DNA from: Sporomusa sphaeroides DSM 2875 | GTDB taxonomy: Bacteria; Bacillota; Negativicutes; Sporomusales; Sporomusaceae | Assembly: GCF_001941975.2 (NCBI RefSeq) | Contig: NZ_CP146991.1 | Location: 869,501 to 933,500, forward strand | Length of the DNA: 64,000 nt | Direction of reading: 5' to 3' | Shown here: positions 10,221-18,362 of the stretch, in pieces | How positions within the stretch are numbered: the stretch's first letter is position 1 | How the letters are laid out: the number at the start of each line of letters is the position of its first letter | The notes under the pieces: generated by a model | The model's database searches: none | What the model saw: the letters and a program-made list of their open reading frames with translations, nothing else | What the model was told of the DNA's origin: nothing | Program-made: the position numbers and the translations under genes

Positions 10221-10235
10221 TGAAAATAATTATCA
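10221..10235 (+). promoter_or_regulatory. Fur box upstream of AraC regulator 1
   Basis: TGAAAATAATTATCA matches the 7-1-7 Fur consensus TGATAATNATTATCA at all but one defined position. It lies 6 bp after the -10, over the expected transcription start, so Fur-Fe(II) would block transcription. Confidence 0.8.
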
Positions 10236-10349
10236 ATTTCATTAAGAGTTAATGAATTGTTTTACAGGTTAGGAGCGCCGCGCGCTGCAACCGGACAAGT
10301 TTGGCGTATATCCTCCATTGATATACACCGATACCAAGGGGCGATAGAC

Positions 10350-11348
10350 ATGATAAAAAATGCCGTGTCAAAAAATCAGATATTTAATCCGCAGGATGAG
10401 GCCTGCCCGGTATGCGCCGTCTTTGATCATATTTACAGGACCAGTTCGTTTCAAACGGAAATGAAAATACCGGAAACAGTTGGTGAAGGCTATTTCCGGC
10501 GGATTGTTGTCAAACCCTCCCTGCGGCTGTCTGTCAGTGATATGACTTTTCATAAAAGAATAACAATGGGAGAAAAACAGGGAAGCTCCCTGTACAGTCT
10601 GGCCTTTTGCCTGGGAGAGGGATTTCTCTGGCGGGTGGAGGGGAATCCGAAGCGGGAATATGGGATTGCCTGTGGGGAAAGCTGTATATTCAACCGCAAC
10701 CAGGGCATCAGTATCAGTAACCATTATCCGGGTTCACGCTTTTGGGGGATTTATGTGGAGTTTGATCTGGACATTATTGCCAGTTTTATGCAGCACAGAG
10801 GCAAAGACCATGCCGGCAAAAATTTGTTTGCCGGCCGCAATTTTTTGTGTAATGGCAAAATTTCCCCGGGCATTCGCCTGATTCTCAACGACATGATCAA
10901 TTGTCGCTACCGGGAACAACTGAAAAAAATCTATCTGGAAGGAAAAATACTGGAGCTGGTTGCCGTCTATCTGGATGAAACTGTTTTTGAAGACGGTGCC
11001 AGGGCCTCGGCGGGTAAATTTTCCGCCTATGACCGGGAGGCATTATATAAAGCCAGGAAGATTCTGGACGAAAATCTTGCGACCCCGCCGACGCTGGGAA
11101 AACTGGCAAAAATGATCTGCCTGAACGAATATAAGCTGAAAACCGGCTTTAAGGAATTGTTCGGCTTGCCGGTTCATGCTTATATTATCGACAAACGGAT
11201 GGAACTTGCCCGTCTGCTGATAGAAGAAAAACAACTCCTGGTTACAGAAGCGGCGCCACTGGTTGGCTACAATGATTTAAGTTATTTCGCGGAAAGATTT
11301 CGGGGAAAATATGGTGTTAATCCGTCGCAATACAGCAAGAAGCTGTAG
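10350..11348 (+). CDS. AraC-family regulator, YbtA/PchR-like (1)
   Basis: A 332-residue transcription factor. The start at ATG 10350 is chosen over 10257 because it aligns with the paralogues at 23094 and 62399 and follows AAGGGGCG (10336-10343). The C-terminal about 100 residues are a double helix-turn-helix AraC domain (LAKMICLNEYKLKTGFKE and TEAAPLVGYNDLSYFAERF). The N-terminal about 220 residues are a PchR/YbtA-like sensor with a Cys pair CPVC near residue 22 that all three paralogues share as CxxC. Family knowledge: such regulators activate metallophore genes when they bind the ferric siderophore. Likely targets are the direct-repeat operators before the ABC, NRPS and TonB genes. Confidence 0.9.
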   Translation: MIKNAVSKNQIFNPQDEACPVCAVFDHIYRTSSFQTEMKIPETVGEGYFRRIVVKPSLRLSVSDMTFHKRITMGEKQGSSLYSLAFCLGEGFLWRVEGNPKREYGIACGESCIFNRNQGISISNHYPGSRFWGIYVEFDLDIIASFMQHRGKDHAGKNLFAGRNFLCNGKISPGIRLILNDMINCRYREQLKKIYLEGKILELVAVYLDETVFEDGARASAGKFSAYDREALYKARKILDENLATPPTLGKLAKMICLNEYKLKTGFKELFGLPVHAYIIDKRMELARLLIEEKQLLVTEAAPLVGYNDLSYFAERFRGKYGVNPSQYSKKL

Positions 11349-11377
11349 CCTTGCTTTCATATGGATAAGTCAGCCCA

Positions 11378-11406
11378 GGCACAAGGAATGATGCATTCCT
11401 TGTGCC
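11378..11406 (+). terminator. Terminator after AraC regulator 1
   Basis: GGCACAAGGAAT (11378-11389) pairs perfectly with ATTCCTTGTGCC (11395-11406), followed by TTATACTTTTT. The T tract overlaps the first operator repeat of the next promoter. Confidence 0.82.
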
Positions 11407-11408
11407 TT

Positions 11409-11471
11409 ATACTTTTTACCATAAACGTTATCCTGTTTGTCTTAGCTAATATAATGCAAATCAGTTATACT
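11409..11471 (+). promoter_or_regulatory. Predicted AraC operator repeats and -10, module B ABC/TonB/RND operon
   Basis: Direct repeats ATACTTTTTACCATAA (11409-11424) and ATCCTGTTTGTCTTAG (11430-11445), 21 bp apart, are followed 20 bp later by -10-like TATACT (11466-11471). There is no good -35; the second repeat sits next to where it should be, as expected for an activator-dependent promoter. A second possible -10, TATAAT, lies at 11450-11455. The same layout occurs at 24201, 50784 and 63491. Confidence 0.6.
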
Positions 11472-11482
11472 CAATTACAAAT

Positions 11483-11501
11483 GAGTATGACAATCAGTAT
11501 C
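11483..11501 (+). promoter_or_regulatory. Fur box, module B ABC operon
   Basis: GAGTATGACAATCAGTATC agrees with the 19-bp Fur consensus at 15 of 19 positions. It is the weakest of the Fur sites in the window but lies in the same place as the others, just after the -10. Confidence 0.6.
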
Positions 11502-11536
11502 AACTATAAAATGCAACTGTATTTGGAGGTTACATT

Positions 11537-13291
11537 ATGAGTGGTTTTATAAAGATATGTTCTTATGCCAAAGAACATAGAAAAAAGACATATTTGGCAA
11601 TCTTTTTAATTTTTCTCAGTGCTTTTTCTGGGATTGTTCCCTATCTTTTTACTTATGATATGATGCTTCGATTTATTGAATCAAATACGGTTACTCTAAA
11701 TTATTTATTCCTTATATCGGCCGGAATATTTATTGGTTTATTATTGCAATCTTTTTTATTTTATAAAGGCTTAACGGCATCACACCAAGCAGCTTATGAT
11801 ACTTTGATGGAATTGAGAATTAAATTTGCCGAAAAGATGTCAAAATTACCGATGGGAGATATAAAAGCAAGAGGAGTAGGGAGTTATAAGAAAAATTTTG
11901 TTGATGATATTGAAAGTACCGAAACCTTATTGGCTCATATGATCCCAGAGGGTATTCCGTTTGTAATAACACCTATTATCGTTTATGTTGTTTTGTTTTT
12001 ATTAGATTGGCGCCTGGGATTTCTTTCGCTTGCATCGGTATTTGTTGGCATGATACCGATTTTTATCATGATGAGGAGCAGTTTAAAAAAGATGGGGTAT
12101 TATTATGATTCGGCTCGTAAAATGAATGCAACTATAGTTGAGTATGTTTCCGGTATGGAAGTTATAAAAATTTTTAATAGAACCTCAAGTTCTTATGAAA
12201 ACTATGTGATGTCTATTGAAAATTACAAAAAGTATACGTTGGATTGGTTTAAAGAATCGTGGACTTATATGGCTATTTATAGTTCTATACTTCCGTGTAC
12301 GATATTATTTCTATTGCCTGTAGGTACACTATTTTATCTTAATGGTACATTGACTTTGCCGGTATTGGCTTTTTCTTTGCTTCTGTCTATGGGGCTGGGT
12401 CAGCCGTTACTTAGGTTGGTTGACTTTATGCCTACTATTCCTGTGTTAAAGCACAAAATAGAGCAGTTGGAGAAAACATTTAGTGGTCAGGAGTTAGTTA
12501 CTTTAAATAAAAATATAAATCCTGCTCATTATGACGTAGAATTTCGTAATGTTTATTTTGGCTATGAAGAGCAAAATGTTATCAAAAATATTTCTTTTAC
12601 AGCTAAGGAAAATACTGTTACTGCCATTGTTGGCGCTTCAGGCAGTGGCAAAAGCACGTTAGCTAAATTATTGGTGCATTTTTGGGATGTAAAAGCAGGG
12701 GAGATAACGATAGGCGGCGCTAATATACAAGATTTTTCTTTCGAAGAATTGATGGATATTGTCAGTTATGTTTCGCAGGATGTTTACCTATTTAATACTA
12801 CGGTTATGGAAAATATTCGAATTGGCAGACCTGGTGCAACTGATGAGGAAATCATTGCGTGTGCTAAAGCTGCTATGTGTCATGATTTTATAACTGAATT
12901 GGACAGAGGTTATGAAACTATTGCCGGTGAGGACGGCAATAAATTTTCCGGAGGAGAAAAACAAAGAATTAGTATTGCCAGAGCAATTTTGAAGAATGCG
13001 CCGATTATTGTTTTAGATGAAGCGACTGCTTTTACCGATCCTGAAAATGAAGATAAAATTCAAGCAGCTTTAAATAAATTGATCATTGGCAAGACAGTAA
13101 TTGTTATTGCTCATAGGCTTTCCACTATTGCCGATGCCAATAAGATTATTGTACTGGATAAAGGTGTTTTAATTGGTGAGGGAACCCACTCACAATTGCT
13201 GCAGTCCTCAGACGCATACCAACATTTATGGAATTCTCACATGGAAACCTTGCAGTGGGGAATCAAGGTTAAGGAGGTGGAACATGTTTAA
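11537..13291 (+). CDS. ABC half-transporter, YbtP/IrtA-like, module B
   Basis: A complete 584-residue half-transporter and the best reference for the two truncated copies at the window ends. Six helices lie in about residues 15-320. The ATPase domain has Walker A GASGSGKST near 365, signature KFSGGEKQR near 475 (Phe where Leu is usual), Walker B IIVLDEATAFTDPEN near 495 and H-loop IAHRLST. The ribosome site TTGGAGG is at 11523-11529. It overlaps the partner ABC gene by 8 bp. Base composition turns AT-rich here compared with its GC-rich paralogues, although the protein is strongly similar. Probable role: uptake of a metal-siderophore complex through the inner membrane with the 13284 product. 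Confidence 0.92.
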   Translation: MSGFIKICSYAKEHRKKTYLAIFLIFLSAFSGIVPYLFTYDMMLRFIESNTVTLNYLFLISAGIFIGLLLQSFLFYKGLTASHQAAYDTLMELRIKFAEKMSKLPMGDIKARGVGSYKKNFVDDIESTETLLAHMIPEGIPFVITPIIVYVVLFLLDWRLGFLSLASVFVGMIPIFIMMRSSLKKMGYYYDSARKMNATIVEYVSGMEVIKIFNRTSSSYENYVMSIENYKKYTLDWFKESWTYMAIYSSILPCTILFLLPVGTLFYLNGTLTLPVLAFSLLLSMGLGQPLLRLVDFMPTIPVLKHKIEQLEKTFSGQELVTLNKNINPAHYDVEFRNVYFGYEEQNVIKNISFTAKENTVTAIVGASGSGKSTLAKLLVHFWDVKAGEITIGGANIQDFSFEELMDIVSYVSQDVYLFNTTVMENIRIGRPGATDEEIIACAKAAMCHDFITELDRGYETIAGEDGNKFSGGEKQRISIARAILKNAPIIVLDEATAFTDPENEDKIQAALNKLIIGKTVIVIAHRLSTIADANKIIVLDKGVLIGEGTHSQLLQSSDAYQHLWNSHMETLQWGIKVKEVEHV

Positions 13292-15023
13292 GATCATCAA
13301 CAGGCTGTTGACGCTGGCCGGTGAATATTCCCAGCGGATAAAGTTTGCATTTTTTCTTAGTACTTTTGAAGCCTTTTTGGGTCAAGTTCCGATTTTGACC
13401 GTGTTAGTTGTTTTGATTAAAATATCCGCCAATGACATTACGGTTCGAGATGCCCAACTGGTAGCTTTGGTTATTGTACTTAGTATTATTGTAAGAGCTT
13501 TATTAAAAAGATGGATAGATGGCTTACAAAGCAGTACCGGTTATGAGATTTTTGCCAGGGAAAGATTAAAGCTGGGTGACCGTTTGAAAAGGCTGCCAAT
13601 GGGATATTTTTCTAATGGCAACATAGGTAAAATTACGGCAGTGGTTACTTCTGATTTGGTTTTTATTGAAGAACATTCCATGTCGGTGCTGTCCAAGGTT
13701 GTTTCCTGTTATCTCGGGATTGCAGTCAGCGTAATTTTGCTGTTTAGGTTTGATTATCGGATTGGCTTTATTTCGCTGTTTACTTTTATATTAGCCTCTT
13801 TGGCCTTAAAACAGGTTGAAAAAGTTATTGTAGTTCGTGCTGACGATAGGCAGGAAAGTCAGTCCAGACTTATTAGCGCTGTTCTAGAATATGTAAAGGG
13901 TATTTCAGTAATTAAATCCTTCAATATGACGGAGGAAAGAACAGAGAGAATCTATCAAGAGTTTAAAAACCATCGTGATGTAAATATTAACTTTGAAGAA
14001 GAGTTTATTCCGCCAAGTATAAATTTTGACCGGGCTTTAGCACTTGGTACCACTCTTACTGTATTTGCCTCAGCCTATTTTTATTTTAATAAGACAATGG
14101 AATTATCCATGCTGCTGGTGATGATGATTTTTGCATTTCAAATATATCTGCCCTTTAAAACTATAAATGTACTTAGTGTCATGATTAATATTATGAAAAA
14201 TGCTTTGGACCGTTTTGATTCAATTTGTAATATAGAAAATGTTGATAAAGATGGTAAAGATATTGTTGTAAATAAATTTGACATTGAATTTAACAATGTT
14301 TCTTTTGCTTATGAACAAGAACAAGTAATACACAATGTTAGTTTTGTTGTGCCGGAGAATAGTATGACTGCTCTAGTTGGTAAATCCGGCAGCGGCAAAA
14401 CGACTATTGCTAATTTGATTGCCCGGTTTTGGGATATTCAAGGCGGAGCCATTAAAATAGGCGGTGTTGATAGTAAAGAAATGACTTTCGATAGTTTGCT
14501 TAAGAATATTAGCATGGTTTTTCAAGATGTGTATTTGTTTAATGATACTATTTTGAATAATTTAAGATTAGCCAAGCCTGAGGCAACGCTTAGCGAAATT
14601 ATGGAGGTTTGTAAAAAGGCTTGCTGTCATGATTTCATTATGGAATTACCTAATGGCTATGACACTATTGTTGGTGAAGGAGGCTCCTCTTTATCTGGCG
14701 GCGAGAAGCAGCGTATATCTATTGCCAGAGCTATTTTAAAGGATGCGCCGATTATTCTTTTAGATGAAGCAACAGCTAGTTTAGACCCGGATAATGAAAA
14801 GCAGATTCAAGCTGCTATTAGTGAGCTTGTCAGAAATAAAACCTTAGTGGTTATTGCCCATCGTTTATCTACTATTAAGGAAGCTGATCAAATTTTGGTC
14901 TTGGACAAAGGGAGGATTGTTCAACAGGGTGTGCATGAAAAGCTTATTGAGGTGGATGGACAGTATAAAGATTTCTGGCAGCGAAGAATGCAGGCCGGCA
15001 GTTGGAAAATCAGTCAGGTATGA
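13284..15023 (+). CDS. ABC half-transporter, YbtQ/IrtB-like, module B
   Basis: Partner of the preceding gene, 579 residues. ATG 13284 is chosen because AAGGAGGT (13271-13278) precedes it and the protein then begins MFKIINRLLTLAGEY, matching the paralogues; a longer frame from 13173 would run through the upstream gene. Membrane domain about residues 12-310. ATPase motifs: Walker A GKSGSGKTT near 366, signature [10 protein letters not shown] near 470, Walker [13 protein letters not shown] near 491, H-loop IAHRLST. It forms the heterodimeric importer with the upstream half and is followed after 43 bp by a TonB receptor. Confidence 0.92.
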   Translation: MFKIINRLLTLAGEYSQRIKFAFFLSTFEAFLGQVPILTVLVVLIKISANDITVRDAQLVALVIVLSIIVRALLKRWIDGLQSSTGYEIFARERLKLGDRLKRLPMGYFSNGNIGKITAVVTSDLVFIEEHSMSVLSKVVSCYLGIAVSVILLFRFDYRIGFISLFTFILASLALKQVEKVIVVRADDRQESQSRLISAVLEYVKGISVIKSFNMTEERTERIYQEFKNHRDVNINFEEEFIPPSINFDRALALGTTLTVFASAYFYFNKTMELSMLLVMMIFAFQIYLPFKTINVLSVMINIMKNALDRFDSICNIENVDKDGKDIVVNKFDIEFNNVSFAYEQEQVIHNVSFVVPENSMTALVGKSGSGKTTIANLIARFWDIQGGAIKIGGVDSKEMTFDSLLKNISMVFQDVYLFNDTILNNLRLAKPEATLSEIMEVCKKACCHDFIMELPNGYDTIVGEGGSSLSGGEKQRISIARAILKDAPIILLDEATASLDPDNEKQIQAAISELVRNKTLVVIAHRLSTIKEADQILVLDKGRIVQQGVHEKLIEVDGQYKDFWQRRMQAGSWKISQV

Positions 15024-15066
15024 ATTATGAAGCGTACAATGTGCGCACAACGGGGAGAGAGAAAAA

Positions 15067-17112
15067 ATGAGAAAACCAAAAATCACCGGGAAAAAATTAT
15101 TGCACTTATTACTAAGCAGTTCCTTATTTTTAGGTTGTGCTGGAGCTGCTGCTGCTGAGGAAGCTGTTGTTAACGGGGCTCAAGATGAGCAGGCAATAGA
15201 GGCTCAGGCAAGTATGCAAGAATTTAGTATGGAGGAATATGTAGTAACAGCCAGTAGAATGCCTACTAAAATCAGTGAGACGGCAGCGCATGTTACCGTA
15301 ATCGATCAGGCGGTGATTGAACAAAAAAGTATAAAAAGTGTTGCTGAAGCACTTATTGATGCCGGTGTGGAAGTATATTATGAAGGCGGCAGTGTTGGTG
15401 ATACCGGCGGTATTATTTTAAATGGCGATAACAGAATTATTGTGTTAGTAAATGGCCGGAAAATAAATGTGGAGCAGAGATTGGAACAGAATAATCTGGG
15501 GTATAATTTGGGGATGCTGCCCAGTGTGGATAGTATCGAGAAAATTGAAATCGTTAGAGGCGCTGCATCCTCAATGTATGGAGGCGCTGCTGTCGGCGGT
15601 GTGATTAATATTATTACGCGCAAAGGTGCGGAAAATAAGACAACCGCTTATTCGGAATTTGGCAGCTGGAATTCAAGAAAATATGGAATAACGACAGGCG
15701 GCAGTACCGGTAAAGACGGCAAAACCAGTTATATGATAACTGCTGGCCGCTGGACGCAAGACCATTATGAATACAAGGAACATCAAACCGGCGATGTTGT
15801 AAAAATGCCGAATAGTAAATTTGAAAGAAATAATGCGTCTGTTCGCATTGATCATGATTTGGGTAAAGAGAGAACACTGACCTTTTATTATGATCATCTG
15901 GATGAAAAAGCCGGAAGTCCCATCGCAAAGCCTGGTACGATCGGATATAGTGCGTTTGGTTATCCGTATGATAGACACGATGCTGCAGCATTTCGAGACA
16001 TCAATCAAGATAATGTAGCGTTAGCTTATCGTTGGAAGCAAGGAGAAGATATCACCAATAATTTTCAAATTTACCGTAATAATTATAGACTGAATTGGTA
16101 TATGGGCTGGTATATGGGTGATTATATGTCAATAAGCAGATATACGGATAAAGAATATGGTGTTGAATGGAACCAATCCAGACCGTTGGGCAAAAATAAC
16201 AGGATAGTTGGGGGCTTTGACTGGAAAATGTCTGAGATTGATGACCGTTCGGCTCCATATCCTGAAAATAAATTGCGAACTCTGGGGGTCTATTTAGAAG
16301 ATCATTGGAATTTTGCGCCTACCTGGACGTTAACCGGCGGCTTTCGTCATGATGACGCTAATAAATATGACAGTGAAAATACAGTCAGATTCAGTCTTAA
16401 TAAAGAAATAAATAACAGAAGCAATGCTTTTCTTTCCTGGGGGCAATTTTTTCGGGCTCCTAATGCAATTACTTTCTTTAGGGGCTGGGACCCTATGTAT
16501 CTTCCCAATCCGAATCTTAAACCCGAAACCGGCGATACGTTTACCTTAGGGTATAATACCGTGTTGCCCGGAGGCACAAAAATACAGGCCAGTTTGTTTA
16601 AAACTGACGTGGAAAATGCACTTGTGTGGGAGTATCCTAATGATCTGATTACTGGTGAGACAACTTCCTATCTGAATAATATTCCCAAACAAAACAAGCG
16701 CGGTTTGGATTTGCGGATCAACCATCCTCTTTCCGATGCATGGGATATGGTATTAGGATATTCTTATTTGAGAGTAAAACAAGACCGGCAGAATGGCTTG
16801 GGAGAACAATATGATATTGCCAACAGCAATCCCAATTATTATCAAGCAGGGTTTAATTATCACCAGGATGCTTGGAATGTTAATATTATGGGCCGCGGCG
16901 CTACAGGCCGCAGCCAGGAAGCTTATTCATCCAAAAGATATTGGGTCCTTGATATCAGTGCCAGCTATCAAGTGAATGAAGATATCAAGGCTTATGCCAA
17001 GGTCTTCAATTTAACCAATCGTGCTTATGAAACGACCTATTTATGGGATACTGTTGGCAGTCAGCCAATGTCTTCCCGCCAATTCGTATTTGGTGTGGAA
17101 ACGCGTCTGTAA
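15067..17112 (+). CDS. TonB-dependent outer-membrane receptor, module B
   Basis: A 681-residue receptor with a signal peptide (KKLLHLLLSSSLFLGCAGAAAA), a TonB-box-like EEYVVTASRMP, a plug domain with IEKIEIVRGAASSMYGG and GGVINIITRKG, and a barrel ending FVFGVETRL. It is about 27 residues longer than the copy at 3136, mainly in the region after the signal peptide and in barrel loops, which suggests a different ligand fit. AT-rich like the rest of module B. The Cys in the signal sequence (LGCAG) resembles a lipobox but the receptor architecture argues against a lipoprotein. Confidence 0.93.
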   Translation: MRKPKITGKKLLHLLLSSSLFLGCAGAAAAEEAVVNGAQDEQAIEAQASMQEFSMEEYVVTASRMPTKISETAAHVTVIDQAVIEQKSIKSVAEALIDAGVEVYYEGGSVGDTGGIILNGDNRIIVLVNGRKINVEQRLEQNNLGYNLGMLPSVDSIEKIEIVRGAASSMYGGAAVGGVINIITRKGAENKTTAYSEFGSWNSRKYGITTGGSTGKDGKTSYMITAGRWTQDHYEYKEHQTGDVVKMPNSKFERNNASVRIDHDLGKERTLTFYYDHLDEKAGSPIAKPGTIGYSAFGYPYDRHDAAAFRDINQDNVALAYRWKQGEDITNNFQIYRNNYRLNWYMGWYMGDYMSISRYTDKEYGVEWNQSRPLGKNNRIVGGFDWKMSEIDDRSAPYPENKLRTLGVYLEDHWNFAPTWTLTGGFRHDDANKYDSENTVRFSLNKEINNRSNAFLSWGQFFRAPNAITFFRGWDPMYLPNPNLKPETGDTFTLGYNTVLPGGTKIQASLFKTDVENALVWEYPNDLITGETTSYLNNIPKQNKRGLDLRINHPLSDAWDMVLGYSYLRVKQDRQNGLGEQYDIANSNPNYYQAGFNYHQDAWNVNIMGRGATGRSQEAYSSKRYWVLDISASYQVNEDIKAYAKVFNLTNRAYETTYLWDTVGSQPMSSRQFVFGVETRL

Positions 17113-17170
17113 TTTTATTGTTATGATTTTTGTTGCTTGCTATATACTCCGTGTTAAAGAATTGGCAGGC

Positions 17171-17210
17171 GCAGGCGGGTGGCGCGGTGACACCCGCCTG
17201 CAAAAATTTT
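17171..17210 (+). terminator. GC-rich hairpin between TonB receptor and RND genes
   Basis: GCAGGCGGGTG (17171-17181) pairs perfectly with CACCCGCCTGC (17191-17201), followed by AAAAATTTT. A GC-rich stem in an otherwise AT-rich region. It may end or attenuate the ABC/TonB transcript before the RND genes. Confidence 0.65.
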
Positions 17211-17248
17211 AGCACGTCATATATGGTTATTGGGAAGAAGGAAGAAAA

Positions 17249-18361
17249 ATGCAAGTAAAAAGTTTTCTGGAGCTGAAACGGAGAAAATTGTTTTACGGAC
17301 TAATAGCTATCGTAACAGTTTGTTTGGTTGTCGGCAGTTTCTTGGGGAAGGAGCAAGGCAAGCCGGCTGCTGCCAATATTCCGTTGGTGCGGACAAAAAT
17401 TGTAGGCAGCGCGGACAAAGCTGCCGCTTATACTTATGCCGGTGAAGTGCGTGGTCGTTACGAAAGCCAGTTGGCTTTTCAAGTGGGAGGTAAAATCAGT
17501 AACCGTTTTGTGGATGAGGGCATGGCTGTACAAGCGGGAGATGTTTTAATGAGTATCGATCCTAAGGATGTTCAAGAAGTGATCAATAACAATGCTGCGC
17601 AGCTAGCTGCTGCTCAAGCGCAGCAAAAACTTGCAGAAAGTAATTTAGCCCGTTATAAACAATTATATGCCCAGGATGCTATCAGCAAAGCGGAGCTTGA
17701 TTATTATCAAAATGCCTATGAGGTGGCCGGCGCTGCCAGCCGTCAAGCGACAGCGCAATATGAACAAGGTTCCAACCAACTGGGTTATACCCGGTTGGTT
17801 GTGGAACAAGCTGGAGTGGTAGCTCACATTGGCGCAGAAACCGGGCAAGTTGTCAGCGCCGGTGAAATGGTGCTGACGCTTGTATATGATGGTGAACGGG
17901 AGATTGAGATTCATGTGCCGGAGAATCGTTTGCCAGAAGTAAAAGAAGCTCCTGAATGTGAAGTACTATTTTGGGCTCTTCCCGGGGTAAGTGTGGAAGG
18001 CCGGGTCAGGGAAATTGCTCCGATGGCTAATGCCCTTACCCGTACTTATAAAGTCCGAATTTCCTTAGTTAATCCGCCGCCTGCAGTAAGTTTGGGCATG
18101 ACTGCTTCGGTTATGATGAAAAATGGTGAGCATTCTGTAGTAAATACTATTCCCCTGACAGCTTTGTATCAAACAGAGCATCAACCTTGTGTCTGGGTCG
18201 TTAAGGATAATGTGGTTACTTTACGGGTTGTTGAAGTCGGCCTGCAGGATAATGATCTGGTGCAAATACTGTCAGGTCTCCAAGCCGGAGAAGTTATCGT
18301 GACAGCGGGAGTTCATAAATTGCAGGAAAAACAACAAATTAAAGTTATTGGTAGTAATTGA
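17249..18361 (+). CDS. RND-type periplasmic adaptor (HlyD/AcrA family)
   Basis: A 370-residue membrane-fusion protein. An N-terminal anchor lies at about residues 13-30. The first lipoyl half includes FVDEGMAVQAGDVLMSIDPKD, then an alpha-hairpin (about 110-170), the second lipoyl half VVAHIGAETGQVVSAGE and a beta-barrel/MP domain. It is divergent from the MacA-like adaptors at 8338 and 61290. It ends 1 bp before the RND pump starts, so the two are coupled. Likely function: couples the pump to an outer-membrane channel, for metallophore or toxic compound export. Confidence 0.9.
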   Translation: MQVKSFLELKRRKLFYGLIAIVTVCLVVGSFLGKEQGKPAAANIPLVRTKIVGSADKAAAYTYAGEVRGRYESQLAFQVGGKISNRFVDEGMAVQAGDVLMSIDPKDVQEVINNNAAQLAAAQAQQKLAESNLARYKQLYAQDAISKAELDYYQNAYEVAGAASRQATAQYEQGSNQLGYTRLVVEQAGVVAHIGAETGQVVSAGEMVLTLVYDGEREIEIHVPENRLPEVKEAPECEVLFWALPGVSVEGRVREIAPMANALTRTYKVRISLVNPPPAVSLGMTASVMMKNGEHSVVNTIPLTALYQTEHQPCVWVVKDNVVTLRVVEVGLQDNDLVQILSGLQAGEVIVTAGVHKLQEKQQIKVIGSN

Positions 18362-18362
18362 T

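Noticed and set aside
11511-11540. Nine-codon frame overlapping the start of the ABC gene at 11537
   Set aside because: No ribosome site before its ATG and no notable residue content; probably chance, unlike the frame at 24354.
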